A DNA stretch of 64,000 nucleotides from Vreelandella sulfidaeris (GCA_007182875.1 AP019514.1:372001-436000); one strand, 5' to 3'; positions 29,662 to 40,742 are shown, numbered from the stretch's first letter. The notes: a model not told the origin generated them from the letters alone. Numbers and translations are program-made.

Positions 29662-31098
29662 ATGTTCCAGAATCTAAGTGAGCGTCTTTCCCAGACGCTA
29701 AAAGTCGATTAAGGGTCAGGCTCGCCTGACCGACGACAATATTAAAGACACCTTGCGCGAAGTGCGCCGTGCACTGCTTGAGGCCGACGTTGCATTGCCG
29801 GTCATCAAGGAATTCATTGAACGCGTGCGCGAGCGGGCGGTTGGGCAGGAAGTATCCAAAAGCCTGTCACCAGGCCAGCAGTTCGTCAAAATCGTCCAGC
29901 AGGAGCTGGAAGCGATTATGGGCGAAGCCAACGACGGCTTTGTGCTTAAGGGTTCCCCCGCCGTTGTATTGATGGCTGGCCTGCAGGGGGCGGGTAAAAC
30001 CACCTCAGTGGCCAAGCTGGCCCGTTATCTGCGCGAGCGCGAGAAGAAGAAAGTGCTGGTGGTATCTGCCGACGTTTATCGCCCGGCAGCCATCGACCAG
30101 CTTGAAACCTTGGCCAAAGAGGTCGCGGTGGATTTCTTCCCCTCGCGCTCTGACCAGCAGCCGGTCGCGATTGCCGAAGCAGCCATCAAGCACGCCAAAA
30201 TCCAGTTCCACGATGTGGTGCTGATCGATACCGCTGGTCGTCTGGCAATTGATGACGCCATGATGGCGGAAATTCAGGCGCTACATAAAGCGGTCTCACC
30301 TCAAGAGACGCTCTTCGTCGTCGATGCCATGACCGGCCAGGATGCCGCCAATACCGCCAAGGCGTTTAGCGAAGCGCTGCCGCTGACCGGTGTGATCCTG
30401 ACCAAAGCGGACGGTGATGCCCGCGGCGGTGCGGCGTTGTCTGTGCGCCACATTACCGGTAAACCGATCAAGTTCATGGGGGTCGGCGAAAAGTTGACGC
30501 CCTCGAGCCGTTCCACCCAGACCGGGTTGCCTCGCGCATCCTGGGCATGGGCGACATGCTGTCGCTGATCGAGGAAGCCGAGCGCACCGTCGATAAATCC
30601 AAAGCCGAGCAGTTGGCCAAAAAGGTCAAGAAGGGCGACGGCTTTGATCTGGAAGATTTCCGCGACCAACTTCAGCAGCTCAAGAAAATGGGTGGCATGG
30701 GCGGCTTATTAGGCAAGCTGCCCGGCATGGGTCAGATGGCTGAAATGGCCCAAGGCCCTGGTCCTGAGAAAGAGCTTGGCAAGCTGGAGGCGCTGATTAA
30801 CTCCATGACGCCTAAAGAGCGCCGCAAGCCCGATATTATCAATGGCTCGCGCAAACGCCGTATTGCTTCGGGTGCTGGCCTGCAAGTGCCAGACCTTAAT
30901 CGTCTGCTCAAGCAGCATAAACAGATGCAGAAGATGATGAAGAAAGCCGGCCAGAAGGGCGGCATGCAGAAAATGATGCGCGGTATGTCCGGCATGATGG
31001 GTGGCGGTGGCCCCGGTGGCCCCGGCGGGCCAGGTGGAATGGGCGGCCCCGGTGGCATGGGCGGAATGGGTGGCCCCGGCGGATTGCCCCGGCGCTAA
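29662..31098 (+). CDS. ffh: Signal recognition particle GTPase Ffh, two frameshifts
   Basis: SRP54 homologue that targets membrane proteins cotranslationally with 4.5S RNA and FtsY. N domain MFQNLSERLSQTL.., G domain with GLQGAGKTTSVAKLA (G1), DVYRPAAIDQL, DTAGR and TKADGDARGG, and a methionine-rich M domain from about residue 330. The C-terminus is a long Gly-Pro-Met tail. Breaks: near 29700-29705 (four A instead of three) and near 30497 (missing G). Corrected length is about 478 residues, longer than E. coli Ffh (453) because of the tail. Start ATG 29662 has AGAGAGG upstream. Divergent from ypjD. Confidence 0.96.
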
Positions 31099-31166
31099 AA
31101 CATCAGTCGAGAAGTGCTGATGCGCTTGGTGAGGTTGACGGCCTATCAGTTTTCTGGCTGTCAGGC

Positions 31167-31195
31167 TTTCCAAGCCGAGCGCATTTGCGTAGAAT
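31167..31195 (+). promoter_or_regulatory. Candidate promoter of the rpsP operon
   Basis: TTTCCA (31167-31172), a 17-base spacer and TAGAAT (31190-31195). It would give a leader of about 185 bases before rpsP. The -35 is poor but the -10 is good. Confidence 0.35.
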
Positions 31196-31227
31196 GCGGC
31201 CTCTTCATGCGTGGGTGTTGCCTAAAA

Positions 31228-31305
31228 TACGTTAAAAACGTAGCGGTAACAGTCTCGGTGAAGGCCTTAATGGCGCTAAGCAGGCCTTGCGCAAGCATGG
31301 CGCCA
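31228..31305 (+). other. Structured leader upstream of rpsP
   Basis: The gap between ffh and rpsP (31099-31387) contains no ORF with support. It holds TACGTT-AAA-AACGTA (31228-31242), and TGGCGC (31271-31276) pairing with GCGCCA (31300-31305) around an inner 10-base palindrome CTTGCGCAAG (31286-31295). This suggests a folded 5' leader for the ribosomal operon. Confidence 0.35.
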
Positions 31306-31387
31306 AGAAAACAGCACGACGAGTGTTCCGATAGCGTTAAGCGCTAACAACACACTCTCGTAACCTCAACCGAAGGATAGTTATCGT

Positions 31388-31635
31388 ATGGTTACCATTC
31401 GTTTGGCCCGTGGTGGCGCCAAGAAGCGTCCCTTTACCACCTGACCGTTACAGATTCTCGTAACGCTCGCGACGGTCGTTTCATCGAGCGTATCGGCTTC
31501 TTCAACCCGGTTGCCCGTGGTCAGGAAGAGCGTCTGCGCGTTGATCTAGACCGCGTTGTTCACTGGCAGAGCCAAGGCGCCCAGTTGTCTGGTCGTGTTG
31601 CTGAGCTGGTTAAAGAAGCACGCAAACAGGCATAA
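31388..31635 (+). CDS. rpsP: 30S ribosomal protein S16, one frameshift
   Basis: 82 residues after correction (E. coli 82). Start [21 protein letters not shown], then [19 protein letters not shown], all diagnostic of bS16. The frame breaks near 31434, where CCCTTTACC lacks one T. As an essential ribosomal protein, S16 cannot be a pseudogene here. First gene of rpsP-rimM-trmD-rplS. Confidence 0.97.
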
Positions 31636-31694
31636 GCCTGCTTGTTGGATCTGTTGTTTAAACAACATGAATGCTGGGTTAGCTGAGGTCGTCA

Positions 31695-32251
31695 ATGACG
31701 CGTTCTGAACTACGTCAAGAACTAAGCCAAACTGACGACACGCATGTGGTGCTAGGCAAGCTGACTAGCCCTTATGGGGTGAAAGGTTGGCTCAAGGTGT
31801 ACTCCTACACCAGCCCAATGGACAGCATTCTCGAATACCCAGAATGGTGGGTGCGCCAGGGCGAAACCCTGAAGCGCATAGGCATCGTTCAGGGGCGTCG
31901 ACAAGGTAAGGGAATAATCGTGCAGCTTGAAGGCGTCGATGACCGTAGTGCGGCGGAAGCACTCGCCCAGACGGATATTTTGATGCCCAAAGAAGCACTG
32001 CCTCAACTTGCTGAAGACGAATACTATTGGCATGAGCTTGAAGGCATGGCGGTCTTCACTCAGGCCGGCGAGCGGTTAGGACGGGTAAGCTACCTGTTTG
32101 AAACCGGCGCCAACGATGTCATGGTGGTTCGCGGTGATTCAGACGCAATCGACAAGCGCGAGCGGCTGCTGCCATTTTGCCAGACGATGTCATTGTCGAA
32201 ATCAGTTCCCAAGAGGGCCGTATGGTCGTCAACTGGGATCCTGAGTTTTGA
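31695..32251 (+). CDS. rimM: Ribosome maturation factor RimM, one frameshift
   Basis: Assists maturation of the 30S head by binding S19. N-terminal RimM domain [22 protein letters not shown], then the PRC-barrel part [30 protein letters not shown]. The frame breaks near 32174-32180, one T missing in CCATTTTGCC; correction gives [14 protein letters not shown] and the usual end MVVNWDPEF. Corrected length is about 185 residues. 60 bases after rpsP. Confidence 0.95.
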
Positions 32252-32256
32252 GCGAG

Positions 32257-33100
32257 ATGAACAGTGACAGGATGGCCGACTCGATAGAGCCGGACATGGG
32301 CAATGAGGTGGTGACGCCTGCCATGTGGATTGGTGTTGTGTCGTTGTTTCCCGAGATGTTCGACGCATTAACGCAACAGGGCGTGGTCGGGCGAGCAGTA
32401 GAGAAACAGCGTATCGCACTGGAGTTTTGGAATCCGCGGGATTACGCCACTGACCGCCATCGTAGCGTCGATGATCGCCCCTATGGCGGTGGTCCAGGCA
32501 TGTTGATGAAAGTCGACACCCTGCGCGCAGCGATTTTTGCGGCTCGTGAGCGGGCACAAAAAGCCACCGGTTTAGTGCCGACGGTGATCTATCTCTCGCC
32601 GCAAGGGACGGAAGTTGGATCAGCAGGGCGTTCAAGCACTGGCTTCCGCCGGGCCTTTAGTGGTCGTGGCAGGACGCTATGAAGGCATTGATGAACGCGT
32701 GGTGGAAAGTGACATCGATGAAGAGTGGTCGATTGGCGACTATGTGCTGAGCGGCGGTGAGCTGCCGGCAATGGTGCTGATCGATGCAGCGGCAAGGCTG
32801 ATTCCCGGCGTGCTGGGCCATCAGGATTCCGCTGTCGAAGACTCGTTTAATGACGGTCTGTTAGACTGCCCGCACTACACCCGTCCGGAAGTCATTGACG
32901 GGCGCCAAGTGCCGGATGTGCTGTTAAGCGGTAATCATGCAGCCATCAAGCGCTGGCGGTTAAAGCAGTCACTCGGCCGTACATGGCAACGTCGTCCCGA
33001 TCTGTTGGAAGGGCGATCGTTAGATGCCGAACAGCGTAAGCTGTTGAACGAGTTTATCGAAGAACACGCTCTGTCCACTATTTCAGCTAGAACTGAGTAG
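32257..33100 (+). CDS. trmD: tRNA (guanosine37-N1)-methyltransferase TrmD, one frameshift
   Basis: SPOUT methyltransferase making m1G37 in tRNAs reading CNN codons; prevents +1 frameshifting. Seen: [67 protein letters not shown] (trefoil-knot SAM site), [14 protein letters not shown] and [13 protein letters not shown]. The frame breaks near 32607-32612 (one G too many in GGGACGG). The start is uncertain: ATG 32257 gives a 22-residue extension before MWIG, while ATG 32323 gives the family's usual start. Confidence 0.94.
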
Positions 33101-33268
33101 ATCAGAGCGGCGGTGCAGGGCGGACAAGGCGAGTAGTTTTTTGATAGTAGCCAACGCACCTGTGTCACCCATAACGACTCCCGCATAGCTCGTTTCGAGC
33201 GCCGGGATCACGGCTTCCGCCACCCATGATTGAGCGGTCAAGCCAACACGTTATTCAGGAGTATGATG

Positions 33269-33627
33269 ATGAGCAGCAAAAGCAAAGTGATCCAGGCGAT
33301 CGAATCTGAGCAAATGGGCAAAGAAATTCCTCCCTTTGCCCCCCGGCGACACTATTGTCGTTCAGGTAAAAAGTAAAAGAAGGCACCCGCGAGCGTCTCC
33401 AGGCGTTTGAAGGTGTAGTCATCGGTAAGCGTAACCGTGGCCTGAACTCCGCGTTCACCGTGCGTAAAATTTCACACGGCGTTGGCGTTGAGCGTACCTT
33501 CCAGACCTACAGCCCGCTGGTTGACTCGATCGAAGTCAAGCGTCGCGGTGATGTGCGTCAAGCCAAGCTTTACTACCTGCGCGAGCGCAGCGGTCGTTCT
33601 GCCCGTATCAAGGAAAAGCTGGCTTAA
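33269..33627 (+). CDS. rplS: 50S ribosomal protein L19, two frameshifts
   Basis: About 119 residues after correction. [21 protein letters not shown].., [52 protein letters not shown] and [11 protein letters not shown] are typical bL19. Breaks: near 33340 (six C for five) and near 33371 (one A too many). Three ATG codons in a row stand at 33263, 33266 and 33269; the last has the best distance (7) from AGGAG. It sits at the subunit interface. The 162 bases before it (33101-33262) hold a 5-bp hairpin GCTCG-TTT-CGAGC and no gene. Confidence 0.96.
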
Positions 33628-33686
33628 ACGCCACTCTTCCGTGGGCGTGCGCTGTGCTTTTTTATGCGTCGCGCCCAGATACTAAG

Positions 33687-33717
33687 ACCCCGTCACCGCT
33701 TTGCGGGGCGGGGTTTT
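33687..33717 (+). terminator. Intrinsic terminator of the rpsP-rplS operon
   Basis: ACCCCGTCACCGC and GCGGGGCGGGGT form a stem with an internal bulge and TTT loop, followed by TTTTATC. Placed 60 bases after the rplS stop. Confidence 0.85.
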
Positions 33718-33770
33718 ATCTAAATGCATGTTTATGCCGCTTATCAAAAACGGCTGGAGACTGCTGACGT

Positions 33771-34652
33771 ATGAGCGTTATCGATGCATTTTTAGATGCT
33801 CTCTGGCTTGAGCAGGGCGCCAGCGACCATACGTTAGCCGCCTACCGGCGTGACTTAACCGCCTGGCAGGCGCATTTGGAAAGCCACGGCGAAGCGCTGC
33901 TGGCGCCTCCACCAGCACGCATCAGCGAATGGTTTGCCAGTCGCCGTGAGCAAGGCTACCAACTGCGTAGCAATGCCCGGCTGCTGTCGACGCTACGTAG
34001 CTTCTATCGTTGGGGGCGCCTCAATAATCAAGTGGCGAGTGATCCGCTCACTGACATCAAGCTGCCACGGGTCATCCCCGGCTTGCCTAATACCTTGGAA
34101 GAGGATGAGGTAGAGCGTCTGCTATTGGCGCCCGATACGGACACACCTTTGGGCGTGCGTGACCGTGCCATGCTGGAGTTACTATACGCCTGCGGCCTGC
34201 GGGTATCTGAATTGGTAGGGCTCACCGGCGATGCGGTCAACTTGCGTCAAAACGTGGTAAGGGTACGCGGTAAAGGCGATAAAGACCGCCTGGTGCCGAT
34301 GGGTGAAGAAGCCGCTGATTGGCTGGCCCACTATATGAAGACTGCGCGACTGGATTTAATGAGCGACCCGACACGACCGGCGTTGTTTCCTGGGCGGGGC
34401 GACAAGGCCATGACTCGACAAACGTTTTGGCATCGAATTAAGGTGCATGCCATCACGGCGGGTATTAACCGGCCACTGTCTCCACATACACTGCGCCATG
34501 CATTTGCCACCCATTTATTGAATCATGGGGCCAATTTACGGGTCGTACAGCTGCTACTGGGTCATAGTGATTTATCAACGACCCAAATTTATACCCATGT
34601 GGCTCAAGCGCGCTTGGAAAGCCTACATGCAGAACATCATCCAAGAGGTTGA
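33771..34652 (+). CDS. xerD: Site-specific tyrosine recombinase XerD
   Basis: 293 residues, intact. Works with XerC and FtsK at dif to resolve chromosome dimers. The N-terminal core-binding domain (SAM-like) covers residues 1-90. Catalytic residues: Arg in YACGLRVSELVGL, Lys in RGKGDKDRLVP, HTLRHAFATH (His-Arg), LLGHSDLSTTQ (His) and the nucleophile Tyr in IYTHV. Length matches E. coli XerD (298). It heads xerD-dsbC-hom-thrC-recJ. Confidence 0.95.
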   Translation: MSVIDAFLDALWLEQGASDHTLAAYRRDLTAWQAHLESHGEALLAPPPARISEWFASRREQGYQLRSNARLLSTLRSFYRWGRLNNQVASDPLTDIKLPRVIPGLPNTLEEDEVERLLLAPDTDTPLGVRDRAMLELLYACGLRVSELVGLTGDAVNLRQNVVRVRGKGDKDRLVPMGEEAADWLAHYMKTARLDLMSDPTRPALFPGRGDKAMTRQTFWHRIKVHAITAGINRPLSPHTLRHAFATHLLNHGANLRVVQLLLGHSDLSTTQIYTHVAQARLESLHAEHHPRG

Positions 34653-34659
34653 ATTGATA

Positions 34660-35403
34660 ATGCGTCAACGCCGTTTTTTAGCATTTCCGTTACTGATAGC
34701 GGGCAGCCTACTGCCTGTTGTTGCTCAAGCCGACGCTGTAGGAGACCGCCTGGCTGAATCCCCTAAGCGTTAACGGTCAGGCGATGCCCGTGGAAGCGGT
34801 CACCGAAACGCCGATGGATGGCGTTTATCACGTTCGGCTGGAGAGCGGTGAATCTTTCTATTCCAATGCTGACGGCAGCCACTTCCCTGGTCGGCGACCT
34901 TTACGAAAATGCGCCCGGTGGGTTGGTCAATCTATCCGAGCAAGAGCAAAACCAGGAGCGTGCCGATGCACTGGCGGCGGTGCCAGAAGATGAACGAGTG
35001 GTGTTCCGTGGTGCTGACGAACCCAAGGCCACCGTGGTGGTGTTTACCGACCCGACGTGCCCTTACTGCGCGCGCTTGCATGAAACCATTCCCGAACTCA
35101 ATGAGCGTGGTATCGCTGTTCATTACCTAGCCTTTCCACGTGCTGGCATGGGAAGCCAAGCGGCTACCACACTCCAGCAGGTGTGGTGCTCGGATAACCG
35201 TAGCGAAGCAATGACCCAAGCAAAGGAAGGAGGGCGATTTCCAGCGCAGCGGATTGCGATAACCCGGTCGCTGGTCAATATGAGCTGGGTAAAGCCTTGG
35301 GCGTGCAGGGGACACCAGCGATAATTTTGCCCGATGGGCAGTTAGTGCCTGGATTTGTGCCCCCGATCGGCTCACCGCCATGTTAGGCTTGGATGAAGAC
35401 TGA
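34660..35403 (+). CDS. dsbC: Thiol:disulfide isomerase DsbC, four frameshifts
   Basis: Periplasmic disulfide isomerase that also protects single cysteines. Signal peptide FLAFPLLIAGSLLPVVAQADA, N-terminal dimerisation domain, then the thioredoxin fold with TDPTCPYCARLH (CPYC active site) and GTPAIILPDGQLVPG (cis-Pro loop). Breaks: near 34760 and 34885 (an extra C each), near 35230 (extra G) and near 35362 (missing base). Corrected length is about 247 residues. Starts seven bases after the xerD stop. Confidence 0.93.
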
Positions 35404-35503
35404 AACAAACAATAGTGCTGCCGCGTAAAATAGGTGGCACACAACGCTGAGATACTGTCTTAAGACCAGCACCACCAGGTGCACGACACGAAAGGGAAGT
35501 ATT

Positions 35504-36822
35504 TTGAAACCGGTAAGAGTAGGTATTTGTGGTTTAGGCACGGTCGGTGGCGGCACCTTTAACGTGTTGACCCGCAACGCTGACGATATTGCGCGCCGTG
35601 CTGGCCGCCCTATTGTGATTGAGCAGGTTGCTCACCGCAGTATTCATCCCTGACTGCGATATTACCGGCATCAATACCACTTCAGATGTGTTTGAAGTCG
35701 CTACTAACCCCAATGTCGATGTTCTGGTGGAGCTGATTGGTGGTTACGATATCGCCCGCGAACTGGTACTGACCGCTATCGCCAATGGCAAGCATGTCGT
35801 CACTGCCAACAAGGCGTTGATTGCTGTACACGGCAACGAAATTTTCAAAGCGGCTCATGAGAAAGGTGTCATCGTGGCGTTTGAAGCCGCGGTCGCGGGC
35901 GGTATTCCGGTGATCAAATCGCTGCGTGAAGGCCCTCGGTGCCAACCGCATTGAGTGGGTGGCAGGGATTATCAACGGCACCGGCAACTATATCCTTACC
36001 CATATGCGTGACGAAGGCCGTGCCTTTGAAGATGTACTCGCAGAAGCCCAGGCGTTGGGTTATGCCGAATCCGACCCCACCTTTGATGTGGAAGGCATCG
36101 ACGCCGCGCACAAGCTGACGATTTTGGCCTCGATTGCCTACGGCGTGCCGCTGCAGTTTGAGAAGGCCTTCACCGAGGGGATCTCGCGGATTACCGCGGA
36201 AGATGTCGAGCAGGCCGATAACCTTGGCTATGTGATCAAGCATTTAGGAATCTCCAAGCGCACCGATCAAGGCCTGGAGCTGCGCGTGCACCCCACGCTG
36301 ATTCCCAAAGAACGACTGCTAGCCAATGTTCATGGTGTGAAAAACGCGATTGCGATTATGGGTGATGCGGTAGGGCCGACGCTCTATTATGGTGCCGGTG
36401 CAGGCGCTGAGCCGACTGCTTCAGCGGTCGTCGCCGATCTGCTCGACGTGGCGCGGGATATCTCCACCGATCACCACTACCGGGTGCCTTACCTAGCGTT
36501 CAGCGGTATTGGTGAAGATGTCAGCCAGTTACCCATCATGCCGATGGAAGACATTACTACCGCCTACTATTTGCGTTTGCTGGCGGTGGATCGTCCTGGT
36601 GTGCTGGCGCGAGTGGCAACGATTCTGGCCGAGCAGGGCATCTCTATCGAAGCGTTAATCCAGAAAGAGGCCACCGAAGGTGAGCTGGTCCCTATCATTC
36701 TGCTGACGCACCGCACGAAAGAGAAACAAATGAACGATGCGATTCGTGAAATCGAATCCATGGCCGATATCGCTGGGCCGTTAACACGTATTCGCGTGGA
36801 AAGCCTGGACGAAGGGGAGTAA
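35504..36822 (+). CDS. hom: Homoserine dehydrogenase Hom, two frameshifts
   Basis: Reduces aspartate semialdehyde to homoserine with NAD(P)H, in the threonine/methionine branch. Monofunctional, about 439 residues. NAD motif VGICGLGTVGGG at the start; ELIGGYDIARELVLTAIANGKHVVTANKAL; GIINGTGNYILTHM; DPTFDVEGIDAAHKL; C-terminal ACT domain YYLRLLAVDRPGVLARVATIL for feedback control. Breaks: near 35650 (CCC for CC) and near 35935 (CCC for CC). Start TTG 35504 after AAAGGGA. Followed after six bases by thrC. Confidence 0.96.
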
Positions 36823-36828
36823 GCCCAA

Positions 36829-38216
36829 ATGCGTTATGTCAGCACGCGTGGCCAGGCGCCCGCGCTCTCGTTTGAAGAAGTGGTGCTCACCGGCATGGCC
36901 AGTGACGGTGGGCTGTATGTGCCGGAAACGCTGCCTGAGTTTTCCCGTGAAGAGCTCGCCGAGATGGCCGGGCTCTCCTACGCCGAGATCGCCTTTCGAG
37001 TGATGAAGCCGTTCGTCAATGGCGAGATCGATGATGCGACGTTCCGCAGTATCGTTACCGAAGCCTACGCGACGTTCAATCACGATGCGGTCGTGCCGCT
37101 TAAGCAGCTAGATGCCAATCACTTCCTGCTCGAGCAGTTTCATGGCCCGACGCTCGCGTTTAAAGATGTGGCTCTACAGTTGCTAGGCCGCTTGCTCGAT
37201 CACTTCCTGAAAAAGCGTGGCGAGCGTGCGGTGATTATGGGGGCCACCTCAGGCGATACCGGCTCGGCGGCGATTGAAGGCTGTCGCCACTGCGACAACC
37301 TGGATATTTTTATCCTGCATCCGCACAACCGGGTCTCGGAAGTGCAGCGCCGACAAATGACCTCGGTGCTGGCCAATAACGTCTTTAATATTGCCATTGA
37401 GGGCAATTTCGACGATGCCCAGGCGATGGTCAAGGCAAGCTTTGCCGACCAAACGTTCCTCAACGGTACGCGCCTGGTGGCGGTGAATTCGATCAACTGG
37501 GCGCGCATCATGGCGCAGATCGTTTACTACGTCGCCTCCGGTGTCGCGCTGGGCGCACCGCACCGTGAGGTGAGCTTCTGCGTGCCGTCCGCCAACTTCG
37601 GTAATGTGTTTGCAGGCTATATGGCCTACAAAATGGGCCTGCCGGTGAAGCAGTTCATCATCGCCACCAACGCCAACGATATTCTGCACCGCACGTTGAC
37701 CGACAATGACTTCTCCAAAAGGAGTTGGCGGCCACCCTGGCGCCCTCTATGGATATCGTGGTGTCGTCTAACTTTGAGCGCCTGCTGTTTGACGCCTACG
37801 ATCGCGACGGCTTAGCCGTGGCAGCGCTGCTTGAGCGCTTCCAGCAGGAACCGACGGCGCTGGCTGATGCCCCACTGGCCAAGCTACGCGAGAAGTTCGC
37901 AAGCTATAGCGTCGACGATGCGACAATACTTGAAGTCATTCGTGATGCGCATAAGCGCACCGGTGAGATGCTCGACCCGCACACGGCTACTGGCTATCGT
38001 GCCGCCGAGCGCGCCCGCGCTGATCAATCAACACCGATGATTACCCTGGCGACGGCGCATCCGGCCAAGTTTGCTGAAGCAGTTGTCAAAGCAGGCTTCC
38101 CGGGTGTACCGCTACCGCCGCATATGGAAGATTTGATCGAGCGCGAAGAGCGTTACACCGTGCTGCCCGCCGAGCTTGCCGCCGTGCAGCAGTATGTCGC
38201 GGAAAACCGGCGTTAA
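36829..38216 (+). CDS. thrC: Threonine synthase ThrC, one frameshift
   Basis: PLP enzyme converting O-phosphohomoserine to threonine. MRYVSTRGQAPALSFEEVVL, FHGPTLAFKDVALQLLG (PLP Lys), ATSGDTGSAAIEG, NSINWARIMAQIVYYV and ANFGNVFAGYMAYKMG are intact. The frame breaks near 37720, one A missing in TCCAAAAGG; correction gives FSKKELAATLAPSMDIVVSSNFERLL. Corrected length about 463 residues, the long proteobacterial type. The RBS lies over the end of hom, so the two are coupled. Confidence 0.96.
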
Positions 38217-38223
38217 CACGTTG

Positions 38224-40040
38224 ATGGCAGAGCTACCCCATCACACGCTGTGCGCTAGCACGCTTTCGTTTAGCAAGACCGAGCCACGTTTAGAGCCTCG
38301 TCCAGTGGATGAGGCGCTTTACGCCCGTGCTCAGGCAGAAGGCTTAAGCGAGCTTCAGGCGCGGCTGTTGGCCTCACGCTTATCCGGCTACAGTGGCGAG
38401 TTGGCACCCCTGGTAACGCCCAGCCTGCGATATCTGGTTCATCCTGAAAAGCTCGCTGATGGACGTCGCGCCGCCGAGCGCATTGCCCAGGCCGTTGCCG
38501 AAGGCGAGACGATCGGCATTCTCACCGACTACGATGTGGACGGTATTACCTCCCATGTAGTGATCCGGCGCACGCTGGTGGAGCTGTTCGGGGTACCCGA
38601 GGGCAAACTGCACAGCCTGATTGGCCATCGCATTCACGACGGCTACGGGATTAGCCTGCCGCTGGTAGAGCGCACCCTGGCGCAGAAGCCGTTTCCAACC
38701 CTGGTCATTACCGCCGACTGCGGCAGCAGTGACGAGCCGCGTATCGCGCGGCTAAAAGCGGCGGGTATTGATGTGGTCATCAGCGACCACCACGCGCTGC
38801 CGGTGGAGGGGCCGCCAAGCTCAGCATTTGCCTGTGTTAATCCTACCCGTGATGATTGCGACTACCCCGACAAAACCATCGCTGGCTGCATGGTGGCGTG
38901 GCTATTGATGTCGCTTGCCCGCAGTGTGCTGATCGAGTGGGGGCGCTATCGGAATCGACGCCCAAGCTGTCACCCTGGCTCTCTTACGTCGCGCTGGGCA
39001 CGGTCGCGGATTGCGTCTCCTTGGGCGGTAGCCCCGCCAACCGCGCGGTAGTTAATCATGGCTTAACGCTGATCAATCGCATGGATGCGGCGTGCTGGCG
39101 GGCCATGGCTACGCGCTTAGGCGCCGACAGCGTGCCCTTTAACGCTGAGACGTTGGCGTTTCAGATGGGCCCGCGCATCAATGCCCGCTCGCGGCTGGAT
39201 GACCCCTATGCAGCGCTGCATTTCATGCTGGCCGAGAACGATGGCGTTGCCAACCGTCAGCTCGATGTACTGGATCAGGACAACCAATCCCGCAAAGCCA
39301 TTGAGGCGGATATGGCTGCCGAGGCTCGCACCTTGGCGGCGAGTGCCCTGAGCGCCGATGAACCTGCGGTGGTGGTGCTGCTGGAAGATGGCCATCCCGG
39401 CGTGCAGGGTATTGTCGCCTCGCGGTTGGTGCAGGCTTATGGCCGACCAGCACTGGTGCTCACCCAAGCGGCAGCCCCCGGGATGTTGACAGGGTCGGGG
39501 CGTTCGATCGACGGACTACACTTACGCGATGCTCTGCAGCGCACGTTTGAGCTTGCGCCCCAGGCGCTGCCGCGCTTTGGTGGCCATAGTGGGGCTGCAG
39601 GTGTAGGCGTGCCACGCGACCAGCTTGGCGCTTTTAAAGCGGCCTTTCTGCAGGCGGTAGGCGAGCAGTTGGAGGGGCGAACCCTCTACCCGCGGCTGTG
39701 GACTGACGGCGAACTTTCAACGGCGCAGCTTTCGCTGACCACTTTGCAAGAGATCGAGATGCTTGGGCCCTATGGGCGAGAGTTTGATCCGCCGCTGTTT
39801 GAAGGGCGCTTTATTGTTGAAGCGCTGCGCCCGGTGGGGGCTGACGGCGCACACCTGATGCTGGAACTCTCCACAGGACCTGTGACCTGCAAAGCGATCT
39901 GGTTTCGTGCGTTAACGCCGGGAGAGCTACCTGGGTTTAACGTGGGCGATACGCTTCATTGCGCCTATAAGCTCAACCGTAACCGCTGGCGCGGCCGCGA
40001 AACGCTGCAGTTAATGGTCGAACACGCCAGCCCAATTTAA
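38224..40040 (+). CDS. recJ: Single-stranded-DNA-specific exonuclease RecJ, one frameshift
   Basis: DHH-family 5'-3' ssDNA exonuclease of the RecF pathway. DHH domain motifs: GILTDYDVDGITSH, LVITADCGSSDE and DVVISDHHALP, then DYPDKTIAGCMVAW. DHHA1 domain: GHPGVQGIVASRLVQAYGRPALVLT and LPRFGGHSGAAGVGV; an OB-fold follows. The frame breaks near 38940 (one G missing in GTGGGGGCG), joining IEWG to ALSESTPKLSPWLSYVALGTVAD. Length about 605 residues (E. coli 577). The start ATG 38224 is seven bases after thrC. Confidence 0.93.
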
Positions 40041-40086
40041 GCTGTACGTCGCATCATCTACTAACAATTTAAGTAAGGACGCTCTC

Positions 40087-40715
40087 ATGCGTGTGGAAGA
40101 TTTACCCAGGACCAGCATCGCCCCTACGAAGATGTAATGGCGATGTTGCTGGGCACGTTTTTGTCGCGCTGGGAGTTACTTTTTACACCCATGCGGTGCT
40201 ACTCACCGGCAGTACAGCAGGCTTAGCGCTACTGCTCAGCTATATGACCAGCAGTCTCACCGGCTGGGGGTTTGGGGTGTATTTCTTCGCTATCAATCTG
40301 CCGTTTTACTATTTGGCGGTGAAGCGCATGGGCTGGAGTTTTACCCTGCGCACTTTTGCCGCCATCGGCCTGGTCTCGCTTGTTTTCGGAGCTGACCCAA
40401 GGCTGGGTTCAGTTTGCCAGCGTGCCTTCTATCTACGCCGCCTTGATGGGCGGCGCGCTGATGGGCATCGGAATGCTGATGCTGTTTCGCCACCGTACCA
40501 GTCTCGGTGGTATCAATATTCTTGCGCTCTACCTGCAGGATAAACACGGTCTGCGCGCGGGCTATGTGCAACTAGCCATTGATGGCGTCATTCTGTTAAT
40601 AGCCCTGACCCAGCTGCCGCTGGATCGCGTGGGCTATTCGGTGCTGGGGGCGTTGACGCTCAATCTGATTATCGCCCTGAATCATAAGCCAGGGCGCTAT
40701 ATAGGGGTGAGTTAG
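40087..40715 (+). CDS. YitT-family membrane protein, frame broken
   Basis: About 209 residues with five to six hydrophobic helices: MAMLLGTFFVALGVTFYTHA, GSTAGLALLLSYMT, FAINLPFYYLAVKRMGWSFT, PSIYAALMGGALMGIGMLM, LALYLQDKHGLRAGYVQ. This is the DUF161/YitT pattern. Breaks near 40110, near 40163 (one T missing) and near 40385-40395. Function unknown; some relatives have been linked to small-molecule transport. It follows recJ by 46 bases on the same strand and opens the accessory block. Confidence 0.8.
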
Positions 40716-40740
40716 ATAGCATAGGTGTGAGTTAGATGGC
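40701..40740 (+). repeat. 20-bp tandem duplication over the YitT stop codon
   Basis: ATAGGGGTGAGTTAGATAGC (40701-40720) is followed at once by ATAGGTGTGAGTTAGATGGC (40721-40740); 18 of 20 positions agree. The first copy contains the last codons and the TAG stop of the YitT gene. Confidence 0.85.
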
Positions 40741-40742
40741 GT

